From assembly GCA_002355495.1 (NCBI GenBank), contig AP017424.1:4343501-4407500 (forward strand): a stretch of DNA of 64,000 nt. Reading direction: 5' to 3'. Both the position numbers and the translations under genes were made by a program. Of the stretch, positions 1 through 10,900 are shown piece after piece (the first letter of the stretch is position 1; each line of letters opens with the position of its first letter). Under the pieces are notes generated by a model. The model was given only the letters and a program-made list of their open reading frames with translations. It was not told the origin of the DNA and ran no database searches. Source of the stretch: Streptomyces laurentii. GTDB lineage: Bacteria; Actinomycetota; Actinomycetes; Streptomycetales; Streptomycetaceae.

Positions 1-2
1 TC

Positions 3-935
3 CCCGGCCGGTTCAGCGAACAGCTGATCGCGGACCGGCTCGAACAGGTCTCCCTGTCGTTCCTTGCCGACAACCTGGAGGTCAGGCGCGGCGGAGTGGC
101 AGCGAACATCGCCTTCGGGCTCGGTGTGCTCGGCCTGCGCCCCGTCCTCGTGGGCGCGGTCGGCGCCGACTTCGAGCCGTACCGGGTGTGGCTGAAGGAC
201 CACGGTGTGGACACCGACTCGGTGCGCGTCAGCGAGTCGCTCCACACCGCCCGGTTCGTCTGTACGACCGACGAGGCGCAGAACCAGATCGCCACGTTCT
301 ACGCCGGGGCGATGTCCGAGGCCTGGGAGATCGGGCTGCGCGACGTGCTGGCCCGGTCCGGGCGGCTGGCGCTCGTCCTGGTCTCGCCGGACGACCCCGA
401 GGCCATGCTGCGGCACACCCGCGCCTGCCGTGAGCTGGGGGTTCCGTTCGCCGCCGATCCGTCGCAGCAGCTGGCGCGACTGGACGGCGGACAGGTGCGG
501 GAACTGGTGGACGGGGCGCGGTTCCTGTTCACCAACGAGTACGAGACGGCCCTGCTGACCGAGAAGAGCGGGTGGAGCGAGGCGGAGGTGCTGCGGCACG
601 TCACCACCTGGGTCACCACGCACGGCGCCGCCGGGGTACGGGTCCGGGGTGAGGGCCGGACCACGCTGGAGGTGCCGGCCGTGCGGGTGGACGAGGCGGT
701 GGACCCGACCGGTGTCGGGGACGCCTTCCGGGCCGGATTCCTGGCCGGGACGCTGTGGGGCGTGCCGGAGCGGTGCGCGGCCGAGCTGGGCTGCGCGATC
801 GCCGCGACGGTCCTCGACTCCGTGGGCACCCAGGAGTACCGGCTGCGGCGCGATCCGCTCCTGGAGCGGATCCGGACGACGTACGGGGTGGGCTGCACGG
901 CCACCCTGGTCACCCATCTGAGGGGGCTGTCATGA
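3..935 (+). CDS. PfkB-family kinase (adenosine kinase-like), 5' partial
   Basis: The gene enters from the left edge; the open frame runs from base 3 with no stop, so the N-terminus lies outside the window. The visible 310 residues contain the N-terminal PfkB signature (RRGGVAANIAFGLG) and the C-terminal anion-hole/catalytic signature DPTGVGDAFRAGF, whose Asp is the base that activates the substrate hydroxyl. The TGA stop overlaps the metH start (ATGA), so the genes are translationally coupled. Next to metH, metF and ahcY, the obvious role is phosphorylating the adenosine released by S-adenosylhomocysteine hydrolase, which pulls that reversible reaction forward. PfkB kinases also include ribokinase and pseudouridine kinase, so the substrate is inferred from context. 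An apparent GTG start at 96 is internal to the conserved region and is not the true start. Confidence 0.85.
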   Translation, partial: PGRFSEQLIADRLEQVSLSFLADNLEVRRGGVAANIAFGLGVLGLRPVLVGAVGADFEPYRVWLKDHGVDTDSVRVSESLHTARFVCTTDEAQNQIATFYAGAMSEAWEIGLRDVLARSGRLALVLVSPDDPEAMLRHTRACRELGVPFAADPSQQLARLDGGQVRELVDGARFLFTNEYETALLTEKSGWSEAEVLRHVTTWVTTHGAAGVRVRGEGRTTLEVPAVRVDEAVDPTGVGDAFRAGFLAGTLWGVPERCAAELGCAIAATVLDSVGTQEYRLRRDPLLERIRTTYGVGCTATLVTHLRGLS

Positions 936-3900
936 GCCACGGGCAGGAACGTGGGAGCGGTAGGCCCTCGCTGCGGGAAGAGCTGACGACTCGGGTCGTG
1001 GTGGCCGACGGGGCGATGGGCACGATGCTCCAGGCCGCCGATCCGACGCTGGACGACTTCACCGGACTCGAGGGCTGCAACGAGATCCTCAACATCACCC
1101 GGCCCGACATCGTGCGCTCGGTCCACGACGCGTACTTCGCGGTGGGCGTGGACTGTGTGGAGACCAACACCTTCGGCGCGAACCTCGCGGCGCTCGCCGA
1201 GTACGGCGTCGAGCACCTGGTCGCCGAACTGTCCGAGGCGGGCGCGCGGATCGCCCGCGAGGCCGCCGACGCGCACACGGCCGGGGACGGCCGGCCGCGC
1301 TGGGTGCTGGGCTCGATGGGCCCCGGCACCAAGCTGCCGACGCTCGGGCACGTGACGTACGAGCCGCTGCGCGACGCGTACGAACAGAACGCGGAGGGGC
1401 TGCTGCGCGGCGGGGCCGACGCCCTGCTCGTGGAGACCTCGCAGGACCTGCTCCAGACGAAGGCGGCCGTCATCGGCGCCCGCCGGGCGCTGGACTCGCT
1501 GGGCCGCGAGGTGCCGCTGATCGTGCAGGTGACCGTCGAGACGACGGGCACGATGCTGCTCGGCTCGGAGATCGGCGCGGCGCTGACGGCCCTGGAGCCG
1601 CTCGGCATCGACATGATCGGCCTCAACTGCGCGACCGGGCCCGCCGAGATGAGCGAGCACCTGCGCTATCTGGCGCGGCACGCGCGGATCCCGCTGTCGG
1701 TGATGCCGAACGCGGGCCTGCCGGTGCTGACGAAGGACGGCGCGCACTACCCGCTGTCACCGGACCAACTGGCGGACGCCCAGGCCGGGTTCGTACGGGA
1801 CTACGGGGCCGCGCTGGTCGGCGGCTGCTGCGGTACGACGCCGGAACACCTGCGGGCGGTCGTGGAGCGGGTCCGGGGCGAGGCCGTGCCGGCCCGCACG
1901 CCGGTGGCCGATCCGGGCGCGTCGTCGCTGTACGGGCATGTGCCGTTCCGGCAGGACACCGCGTACCTGGCGATCGGCGAGCGGACGAACGCGAACGGGT
2001 CGAAGAAGTTCCGCGAGGCCATGCTGGAGGGCCGCTGGGACGACTGCGTCGAGATGGCCCGGGATCAGATCCGCGAGGGCGCGCACATGCTCGATCTGTG
2101 CGTGGACTACGTGGGCCGGGACGGCGTCGCCGACATGGCGGAGCTGGCCGGACGGTTCGCGACCGCCTCGACCCTGCCCATCGTCCTCGACTCCACCGAG
2201 CTGGGGGTGCTGCGGGCCGGCCTGGAGAAGCTGGGCGGGCGCGCCGTCATCAACTCGGTGAACTACGAGGACGGGGACGGGCCCGAGTCGCGGTTCGCGA
2301 AGGTCGCGGGCCTGGCACGGGAGCATGGCGCGGCGCTGATGGCGCTGACCATCGACGAGGAGGGCCAGGCCCGGACGGTCGAGAAGAAGGTCCGGATCGC
2401 CGAGCGGCTGATCGCGGACCTCACGGGGAACTGGGGGATCCGCGAGTCGGACATCCTCATCGACACCCTGACCTTCACGATCTGCACGGGCCAGGAGGAG
2501 TCGCGCAAGGACGGCATCGCCACGATCGAGGCGATCCGGGAGCTGAAGCGCCGGCACCCCGACGTGCAGACCACGCTGGGCCTCTCCAACATCTCCTTCG
2601 GGCTCAACCCGGCCGCGCGGATCGTGCTCAACTCGGTCTTCCTGGACGAGTGCGTGAAGGCGGGCCTGGACTCGGCGATCGTGCACGCCTCCAAGATCCT
2701 GCCGATCGCCCGCCTGGCGCCGGAGCAGGTCGAGGTCGCCCTCGACCTGATCCACGACCGGCGGCGGGAGGGCTACGACCCGCTGCAGCGGTTCCTCGAA
2801 CTCTTCGAGGGCGCGACGGCCAAGTCGCTGAAGGCCGGCAAGACGGAAGAGCTGCTGGCGCTGCCGCTGGAGGAGCGGCTGAAGCGGCGGATCATCGACG
2901 GCGAGAAGAACGGCCTTCAGGCCGACCTCGACGAGGCCCTGGAGTCGCGGCCCGCGCTCGACATCGTCAACGACACGCTGCTCGACGGCATGAAGACCGT
3001 CGGTGAACTCTTCGGCTCCGGCCGGATGCAGTTGCCGTTCGTGCTCCAGTCCGCCGAGGTCATGAAGAACGCGGTGGCGCATCTGGAGCCGCACATGGAG
3101 AGAACCGCCGACGGCGAAGGGGGAGTCGGCAAGGGCACCATCGTCCTCGCCACCGTGCGCGGCGACGTCCACGACATCGGCAAGAACCTCGTCGACATCA
3201 TCCTCTCCAACAACGGCTACAACGTCGTGAACATCGGCATCAAGCAGCCGGTCTCCGCGATCCTGGAAGCCGCCGAGGAGCACAAGGCCGATGTGATCGG
3301 CATGTCCGGTCTCCTGGTGAAGTCCACCGTGATCATGAAGGAGAACCTGGAGGAGCTGAACAGCCGCGGACTGGCCGCCGGCTATCCGGTGATCCTCGGC
3401 GGCGCCGCGCTGACCAGGGCGTACGTCGAGCAGGACCTGCACGAGATCTACCAGGGCGAGGTCCGCTACGCCCGCGACGCCTTCGAGGGCCTGCGCCTCA
3501 TGGACGCCCTCATGGCGGTCAAGCGCGGGGTGCCGGGCGCGACGCTGCCGGAGCTGAAGCAGCGGCGGGTGGCACGGCGTCCCGAGCAGACGGCGGACTT
3601 CGTGGACGTACGGGAGCGCGAGCCGGAGCCGGCCGGGCGCAGCGACGTGGCCGCGGACAATCCCGTACCCGAACCGCCGTTCCTCGGGACCAAGGTCGTC
3701 AAGGGCATCCAACTGGCCGACTACGCGTCCTGGCTCGACGAGAGCGCCTTGTTCAAGGGGCAGTGGGGGCTCAAGGACAAGGACCTCGTGGAGTCGGAGG
3801 GCCGGCCGCGGCTGCGCGGCTGGCTGGACCGGCTGCAGACCGATCAACTCCTCGAAGCGGCCGTGGTCTACGGCTACTTCCCCTGTGTGTCCAAGGGTGA

Positions 3901-4441
3901 CGTACTGATCGTCCTGGACGAGGACGGGGACGAGCGGACCCGCTTCTCCTTCCCGCGCCAGCAGCGGGGCCGCCGTCTCTGCCTGTCCGACTTCTTCCGG
4001 GGCGAGGACTCCGGGGAGATCGACGTGCTGGCCGTCCAGGTCGTCACGGTCGGCTCCCGGATCGGGGAGGAGACGGCGAAGCTCTTCGCCGCCGACTCGT
4101 ACCGCGACTACCTCGAACTGCACGGCCTGTCCGTGCAGTTGGCCGAGGCCCTGGCCGAGTACTGGCACGCCCGGGTGCGCGGCGAGTGGGGCATCGCGGG
4201 TGGCGACCCGGCCGGCCTCGACGGGATGCTGCGCACCGAGTACCAGGGCTGCCGCTACTCGCTCGGCTACCCGGCCTGTCCCGACCTGGAGGACCGGGCG
4301 AAGATCGCCGCCCTGCTGCGGCCCGAGCGGATCGGGGTCGAGCTGTCGGAGGAGTTCCAGCTGCACCCCGAGCAGTCCACGGACGCGCTCATCGTCCATC
4401 ACCCGGAGGCGAGTTACTTCAACGCGGGAGGCCGGCGATGA
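932..4441 (+). CDS. metH: Cobalamin-dependent methionine synthase MetH
   Basis: This 1169-residue protein has the full four-module MetH architecture. The homocysteine-binding domain covers about residues 15-325, with zinc cysteines in GLNCATG (about 232) and GGCCGTT (about 297-298). The pterin-binding domain starts near 345 (IGERTNANGSKKF). The B12 cap and Rossmann domains follow, with the cobalt-ligand motif DVHDIGKNLV near 745. The C-terminal AdoMet-binding reactivation domain runs from about 905 (core YFPC and SLGYPAC motifs). The enzyme transfers the methyl group of 5-methyl-THF to homocysteine through methylcobalamin. The ATG lies inside the upstream kinase stop (ATGA) and the TGA overlaps the metF start in the same way, so the kinase, metH and metF are translated from one message. 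No cobalamin riboswitch is visible because the gene is internal to the operon. Confidence 0.97.
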   Translation: MSHGQERGSGRPSLREELTTRVVVADGAMGTMLQAADPTLDDFTGLEGCNEILNITRPDIVRSVHDAYFAVGVDCVETNTFGANLAALAEYGVEHLVAELSEAGARIAREAADAHTAGDGRPRWVLGSMGPGTKLPTLGHVTYEPLRDAYEQNAEGLLRGGADALLVETSQDLLQTKAAVIGARRALDSLGREVPLIVQVTVETTGTMLLGSEIGAALTALEPLGIDMIGLNCATGPAEMSEHLRYLARHARIPLSVMPNAGLPVLTKDGAHYPLSPDQLADAQAGFVRDYGAALVGGCCGTTPEHLRAVVERVRGEAVPARTPVADPGASSLYGHVPFRQDTAYLAIGERTNANGSKKFREAMLEGRWDDCVEMARDQIREGAHMLDLCVDYVGRDGVADMAELAGRFATASTLPIVLDSTELGVLRAGLEKLGGRAVINSVNYEDGDGPESRFAKVAGLAREHGAALMALTIDEEGQARTVEKKVRIAERLIADLTGNWGIRESDILIDTLTFTICTGQEESRKDGIATIEAIRELKRRHPDVQTTLGLSNISFGLNPAARIVLNSVFLDECVKAGLDSAIVHASKILPIARLAPEQVEVALDLIHDRRREGYDPLQRFLELFEGATAKSLKAGKTEELLALPLEERLKRRIIDGEKNGLQADLDEALESRPALDIVNDTLLDGMKTVGELFGSGRMQLPFVLQSAEVMKNAVAHLEPHMERTADGEGGVGKGTIVLATVRGDVHDIGKNLVDIILSNNGYNVVNIGIKQPVSAILEAAEEHKADVIGMSGLLVKSTVIMKENLEELNSRGLAAGYPVILGGAALTRAYVEQDLHEIYQGEVRYARDAFEGLRLMDALMAVKRGVPGATLPELKQRRVARRPEQTADFVDVREREPEPAGRSDVAADNPVPEPPFLGTKVVKGIQLADYASWLDESALFKGQWGLKDKDLVESEGRPRLRGWLDRLQTDQLLEAAVVYGYFPCVSKGDVLIVLDEDGDERTRFSFPRQQRGRRLCLSDFFRGEDSGEIDVLAVQVVTVGSRIGEETAKLFAADSYRDYLELHGLSVQLAEALAEYWHARVRGEWGIAGGDPAGLDGMLRTEYQGCRYSLGYPACPDLEDRAKIAALLRPERIGVELSEEFQLHPEQSTDALIVHHPEASYFNAGGRR

Positions 4442-5335
4442 GCGTGACCACGACCCAGGCGGCGCCTCCGGCGCCGACCGCCACGGGCCCGACCTTCTCC
4501 TTCGAGTTCTTCCCGCCGAAGACCGACAAGGGCGAGCGGACCCTGTGGGACGCGATCCGCCGGGTAGAGGCCCTCGCGCCGGACTTCGTCTCCGTGACGT
4601 ACGGCGCGGGCGGCTCCTCGCGGGACCGCACCATCGAGGTGACCAAGCGCATCGTCACCGAGACCACGCTGCGGCCGGTCGCCCATCTGACGGCCGTCGG
4701 GCACACGGTCGCCGAGCTGCGCGCGATCATCGGCGCCTACGCCGACGCCGGCGTACGCGACGTGCTGGTGCTGCGCGGCGACCCGCCGGGCGATCCGCGC
4801 GGCGCGTGGTACCCGCACCCGGACGGCTTCACGTACGCGTACGAACTCGTCGAACTCGTCCGGTCGTTGGGCGACTTCCGGATCGGCGTGGCAGCCTTCC
4901 CGGAGGGCCACCCGCGCTCCCCGGACCCGCGGAGCGACCTCGCGCACTTCGTCGCCAAGTGCAAGGCGGGCGCGGACTACGCGATCACCCAGATGTTCTT
5001 CGACCCCGAGGACTATCTGCGGCTGCGCGACCGGGTCGCGGCGGCCGGCTGCGACACCCCGATCATCCCGGAGATCATGCCGGCCACCGACGTACGGCAG
5101 ATCCGGCGCTTCGCCGAACTGTCCGACGCGGCCTTCCCCGAGGACCTGGCGCACCGCCTGGAGGCCGCGAAGGACGACCCGGCCACGGCGTACCGCGTCG
5201 GCGTCGAGCACGCGGCCCGGATGGGCCTGAGGCTGCTCGACGAGGGGGCGCCCGGCCTGCACTACATCACGCTCAACAAGTCCACCGCGGCACGCGAAAT
5301 CCACCGCACCGTCCTAGCGTCAAGGAGCTTCGTCC

Positions 5336-5343
<8 letters not shown>
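4438..5343 (+). CDS. metF: 5,10-methylenetetrahydrofolate reductase MetF
   Basis: The 301-residue flavoprotein makes 5-methyl-THF for MetH. Family motifs are in order: FSFEFFPPKTDKG at about 21, SVTYGAGGSSRDRT at about 51, VLVLRGDPPGD (flavin/NADH contacts), GVAAFPEGHP, and ITQMFFDPEDY. Length is normal for bacterial MetF. The ATG overlaps the metH stop (ATGA). The gene ends 8 bp inside the downstream ahcY frame, so it is coupled on both sides. An N-terminal extension of about 18 residues rich in Ala/Thr/Pro precedes the barrel, as is common in actinomycetes. Confidence 0.96.
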
Positions 5344-6751
<1,408 letters not shown>

Positions 6752-6757
6752 GGCGCC

Positions 6758-7510
6758 ATGCCCAGCGACTGTATCGACGGCGCCGCCGACCACCACGTCC
6801 TGGTGGACCCGGTCGTCACCGGAGTGTCCGATGACGACGAGGGCGGCGCGCGTGACCGCGACCGTGACCCGTGGCTCCCGGACCGTCTGCTGAAGACGGA
6901 ACGCGACCTGCTGATGCCGCTGCTGCGCCGTACGCCCGAGGGGGCGTACGCCAACCGCACCGCCTGCCCCGGCTGGACCGCCCGGCAGGTGCTCGCCCAC
7001 TGCGCGGCGGCGCTCGTCCGGATCGTCGAGGACCGGCTGGAGGAGGGCGTGTTCCTGCCCGACGCCAACGCCTCCGACGTGGCCGAACGCGAGGACTGGC
7101 CGCTCGGCCGGATCCTCGACGAACTGGAACGCGGCATGACCGAGGCGGGCCCGGTCATCGCCGAACGCGAGGACGGCCGGCTCGACGCGGTCGCCCTCGG
7201 CGAGTGGGTGCACGCCGGGGACGTCCGGGAGGCGTTCGGCGCCCCCGGCGCGTACTGCGGCGACGCGCTCGACCTCGCTCTGCCGCTGCTCTCGGTGACG
7301 AGCCGCAAGCGGGAGACCCCGCGGCTGGTCGGCGTGCTCGCCGGCCGGCCGGGCGAGGTGGCCCTCGGCAACTCCATCGAGGGCCGCGCCCCGGCCCGCT
7401 TCAACGGGGACGCCGCCACGCTGATCCGGATCTACTCGGGCCGGCCGCTGGTGCGCACCCGCTACGAGCTGACCGGCGCGACGGAGCAGGAACTCCTCAT
7501 CTACCGCTGA
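6758..7510 (+). CDS. MDMPI/DinB-like (mycothiol-dependent maleylpyruvate isomerase family) protein
   Basis: The 250-residue product carries the DinB-like signature CPGWTARQVLAHC, near residue 67, typical of the mycothiol-dependent maleylpyruvate isomerase superfamily. It continues into a helical bundle with ELERGM and GEWVHAGDVREAFGAP, and a C-terminal region of the SCP2-like type found in this family. The ATG follows the ahcY stop by 6 bp, so it is probably the last gene of the methyl-cycle operon. Members use mycothiol or metal for transfer or isomerisation, but most are uncharacterised and no substrate can be assigned. About 45 acidic, low-complexity N-terminal residues precede the fold; a start further in is possible. 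Confidence 0.75.
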   Translation: MPSDCIDGAADHHVLVDPVVTGVSDDDEGGARDRDRDPWLPDRLLKTERDLLMPLLRRTPEGAYANRTACPGWTARQVLAHCAAALVRIVEDRLEEGVFLPDANASDVAEREDWPLGRILDELERGMTEAGPVIAEREDGRLDAVALGEWVHAGDVREAFGAPGAYCGDALDLALPLLSVTSRKRETPRLVGVLAGRPGEVALGNSIEGRAPARFNGDAATLIRIYSGRPLVRTRYELTGATEQELLIYR

Positions 7511-7614
7511 CCGGCGGGCATCGCCGGTACGTGGTGCGCGGTGCGCGGCGGGCCTGATCGCCGTGCGCCGCGGGCGAGTCGCGTACGGCGGGCGCTGTGC
7601 GCCGTGTGCGGTGC

Positions 7615-7715
7615 GGCGAGTCTCGCCTGCCGCGGGTGGTACGGCGGCTCCGTTCGCCGTGTACGGCGAGTGCCGCTCGCCATGGGTTGTCCGGCGAGTG
7701 CTGCTTCCGCTCGCC
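7615..7715. repeat. Three consecutive GGCGAG/CTCGCC inverted repeats
   Basis: Three adjacent inverted repeats use the same 6-bp arms with loops of 1, 5 and 11 nt: 7615-7627, 7665-7681 and 7693-7715. They sit in the 428-bp gene-free gap between the MDMPI gene and the NRPS. The shared arm sequence suggests duplication of one hairpin or reiterated binding sites rather than chance. No coding potential is apparent in the gap. Confidence 0.7.
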
Positions 7716-7721
7716 GTGAGT

Positions 7722-7748
7722 CGTACGGCGCGTTCTGTGCGCCGTACG
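7722..7748. terminator. Perfect 10-bp hairpin upstream of the NRPS gene
   Basis: CGTACGGCGC (7722-7731) and GCGCCGTACG (7739-7748) form a perfect stem with a 7-nt loop. It lies 212 bp after the MDMPI stop and 190 bp before the NRPS start. There is no T-tract. It could terminate the methyl-cycle operon or be part of the NRPS leader. Confidence 0.45.
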
Positions 7749-7938
7749 CCGAGTGCCGGGCGCGCGTCGCCGCGTGCCCGGCCGTGTACCGAACGACGAC
7801 CGCCGAGCCGCCGGTCGTCGGGCAGCCAGCGCCGACCGGCCTGTCGCCGGTCGCCGACACATCGGCGAGCCCCGGTCCAGGGTCTGTACGGGGGCCGGGC
7901 CGGGGCTCGTGTTCTTCCCCACGAGAGGAACCCCTTCC

Positions 7939-10900
7939 ATGCCCAGCACGCTTGACCAGCTGCTGCGCGCCCAAGCGGCGTCGCGGCCCGACGAGACCGC
8001 GGTCGTCTTCGGCGACGACCATCTGAGCTTCCGCGAACTCCACGAGGGAGCCGCGGTCCTCGCCACGTACCTCCGCACTCTCGACGTCGCCGCCGACCAG
8101 CGCGTCGGGGTCTACGTCGAGCCGTCGCTCGAACTGGTGATCGGGGCGTGGGGAGTGGTGCTCTCCGGCGGGGCGTACGTCCCGCTCTCCCCGGAGTACC
8201 CCGAGGAGCGGCTCCGCTACATGATCGAGGACGGCGGCGCCCGGATCGTCTTCACCCAGGAGGCCTTCCGCGACCGCGTCACCGAACTCGCCCCTCCCGG
8301 CACCACCGTCGTCACCCTCAAGGACGCCGTCCAGCACGCCTGGCGCACGGCCGGCGACGAAGCGCCGCTGGACGACGCGGAGTTGGCGCCCACCCAGCTC
8401 GCCTACGTCATCTACACGTCCGGCTCCACCGGCAAGCCCAAGGGCGTCATGATCGAGCACCGCTCGATCGTCTCGCAGATGCTCTGGATGGCCTCCGAGC
8501 ACCGGCTCGGCCCCGGCGAGACCGTCGTCCAGAAGACCCCCATGAGCTTCGACGCCGCCCAGTGGGAGATCCTCGCCCCCGGTGTCGGTGCCCGCGTCGC
8601 CATGGGCCCGCCCGGGGTCTACCGCGACCCCGAGGGCCTGATCGAGACGGTCCGGCGGCACGACGTGACCATGCTCCAGGGCGTCCCGACCCTGCTCCAG
8701 GCCCTCGTCGACACCGAGCGTCTCGCCTCCTGCACCAGCCTGCGCCGGGTCTACTCGGGCGGCGAGATCCTCTCCCGCAACCTCGCCTCCGCGCTCCTCG
8801 GCGAGCTGCCGGATACCGAACTGGTCAACCTGTACGGCCCCACCGAGTGCACCATCAACGCCTCGTCCTACACCGTCACCCGCGACACCGTCGCCGACGC
8901 CCCCGCCGCGATCCCGATCGGCAGACCCGCGCGCGACACCACCTTCCACATACGCGACGGCGAACTGTGCATCGGTGGCATCCAGGTCGCGCGGGGGTAC
9001 CTGGACCGGCCCGAGCTGACCGAAGACCGCTTCGTGACCAGCGACGACGGCGAACGCTGCTACCGCACCGGCGACCTCGCCACCCTCAACGACGACGGCA
9101 CCGTGCAGTTCGCCGGCCGCGCCGACAACCAGATCAAGCTGCGCGGCTTCCGCGTCGAACTCGACGAGATCGCCCTCGCCATCGAGGACCACGACTGGGT
9201 CCGCAACGCCGCCGTCATCGTCAAGAACGAGCCCCGCACCGGCTTCCAGAACCTCGTGGCCTGTGTCGAGCTGTCCCCGAAGGAAGCCGCCCTGATGGAC
9301 CAGGGCAATCACGGCGCGCACCACCAGTCCAAGGAGTCCAAGCTCCAGGTCAAGGCGCAGCTCTCCAACGCCGGCGCGCTCGCCGACGCCGCCCTCGCAG
9401 GCCGCCCCGTGGTCGGCCTGCCCGGACGGACCCCGAGCGCGCGCACCCGGCGGGCCGTCTTCGCCCGCAAGACCTACCGCTTCTACGACGGCGGCCCGGT
9501 CACCCGCGCCGACCTGCTGCGGGTGCTCGCCCGCCGCCCGGAGGGCCTCGGCTCGCGCGCGCTCGGCACCCTGACCGCGGCCGACCTGGGCGAGATCCTG
9601 CGCTGGTTCGGCCAGTTCCACAGCGAGGAACGGCTGCTGCCGAAGTACGGCTACGCCTCGCCCGGCGCGCTGTACGCGACCCGGCTGTACGTGGAGGTGC
9701 GCGGCATCGCGGGCCTGGCGCCCGGCACGTACTACTACCACCCCGTCCACCACCGGCTGTACCTGATGGAGGCCGGCACGGAGGAGGGCGAGCCGCTGGT
9801 CCGGTTCGGCTTCGAGGGCTCGTGGGAGGCCATCGAGCCGGTGTACAAGAACAACATCCGTGAGGTCCTGGAGATCGAGACCGGCCACATGGTCGGGCTC
9901 TTCGAGGAGATCCTGCCGCCGCTCGGCCTCGACATCCGCCCGGTGCGCGGCGGCGAGGGCCCCACCGGCCTCGGATTCTTCGACCTCGTCCCCTACGACG
10001 AAGAGTCGCCGGCCGACACCGGGACCGACCTCTACGTCCAGATCCACCCGGAGCGGATCGCGGGCCTGGAGGCCGGCCAATATGCCTATCAGGGCGGCGA
10101 GTTGACGCCGGTCTCCGGCGGGCTTGTGGACAAGAAGCACGTCATCGCCATCAACCAGGCGGTGTACGAGCGGGCCTCCTTCGGCATCACCGCCGTCGCC
10201 CGCGCCGACGCGTCCGACGCCGGCTGGCGCGCGTACATCGACCTCGGCCGCGCTCTCCAGAGGCTCCAACTCGGTGAGCACGGACTCGGGTTCATGTCCT
10301 CCGGCTACAGCTCGATGTCCGGCCACCCGCTGCCCGCCGCCCGCCGCATGGACGAGCTGCTCGACGCCGCCGGGCTGCCCACCGGCCCCTCGTACTTCTT
10401 CGTCGGCGGCAGGATCAGCGACGAACAGCGGCTCAGCGAGGGCATGTACGAGGACACCGTGCACATGCGCGGCCCCGCCGAGATGATCCGCGACGACCTC
10501 GCCAGGCACCTGCCCGACTACATGATCCCCAACCGGGTCGTGGTCCTCGACCGGCTGCCGCACTCCGCGAACGGCAAGGTCGACGTGCGCGCGCTCGGCG
10601 ACCTCGCCGTCGTCAACGCCGGTCTGCACGGCCGCCCGCACGTCCTGCCGCGCACCCGCACCGAGGAGCGGCTGGCCGAGATCTGGGCGGCGGCGCTGAA
10701 GTACGAGGAGGTCGAGGCGGTCTCCGTACTCGACGACTTCTTCGAGTCCGGCGGCAACTCGCTGATCGCGGTCGCCCTCATCACGAAGATCAACCGCGAG
10801 TTCACCGGCGCCGGCCTGCCGCTGCAGATCCTCTTCGAGTCCCCGACCATCGAGAAACTGGCCCACCGCGTCGACGGCGCCGCCGCGGCCCCCGCCTCGC

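Noticed and set aside
3..935. Kinase as a pseudouridine kinase belonging to an indigoidine cluster
   Set aside because: It is translationally coupled to metH/metF/ahcY, and no indA-type glycosidase or indB-type phosphatase is visible, so adenosine kinase fits better.
1757..4402. Long minus-strand frame opposite metH
   Set aside because: Shadow frame with Arg/Gly/Gln-rich composition and no domain signature; metH is certain.
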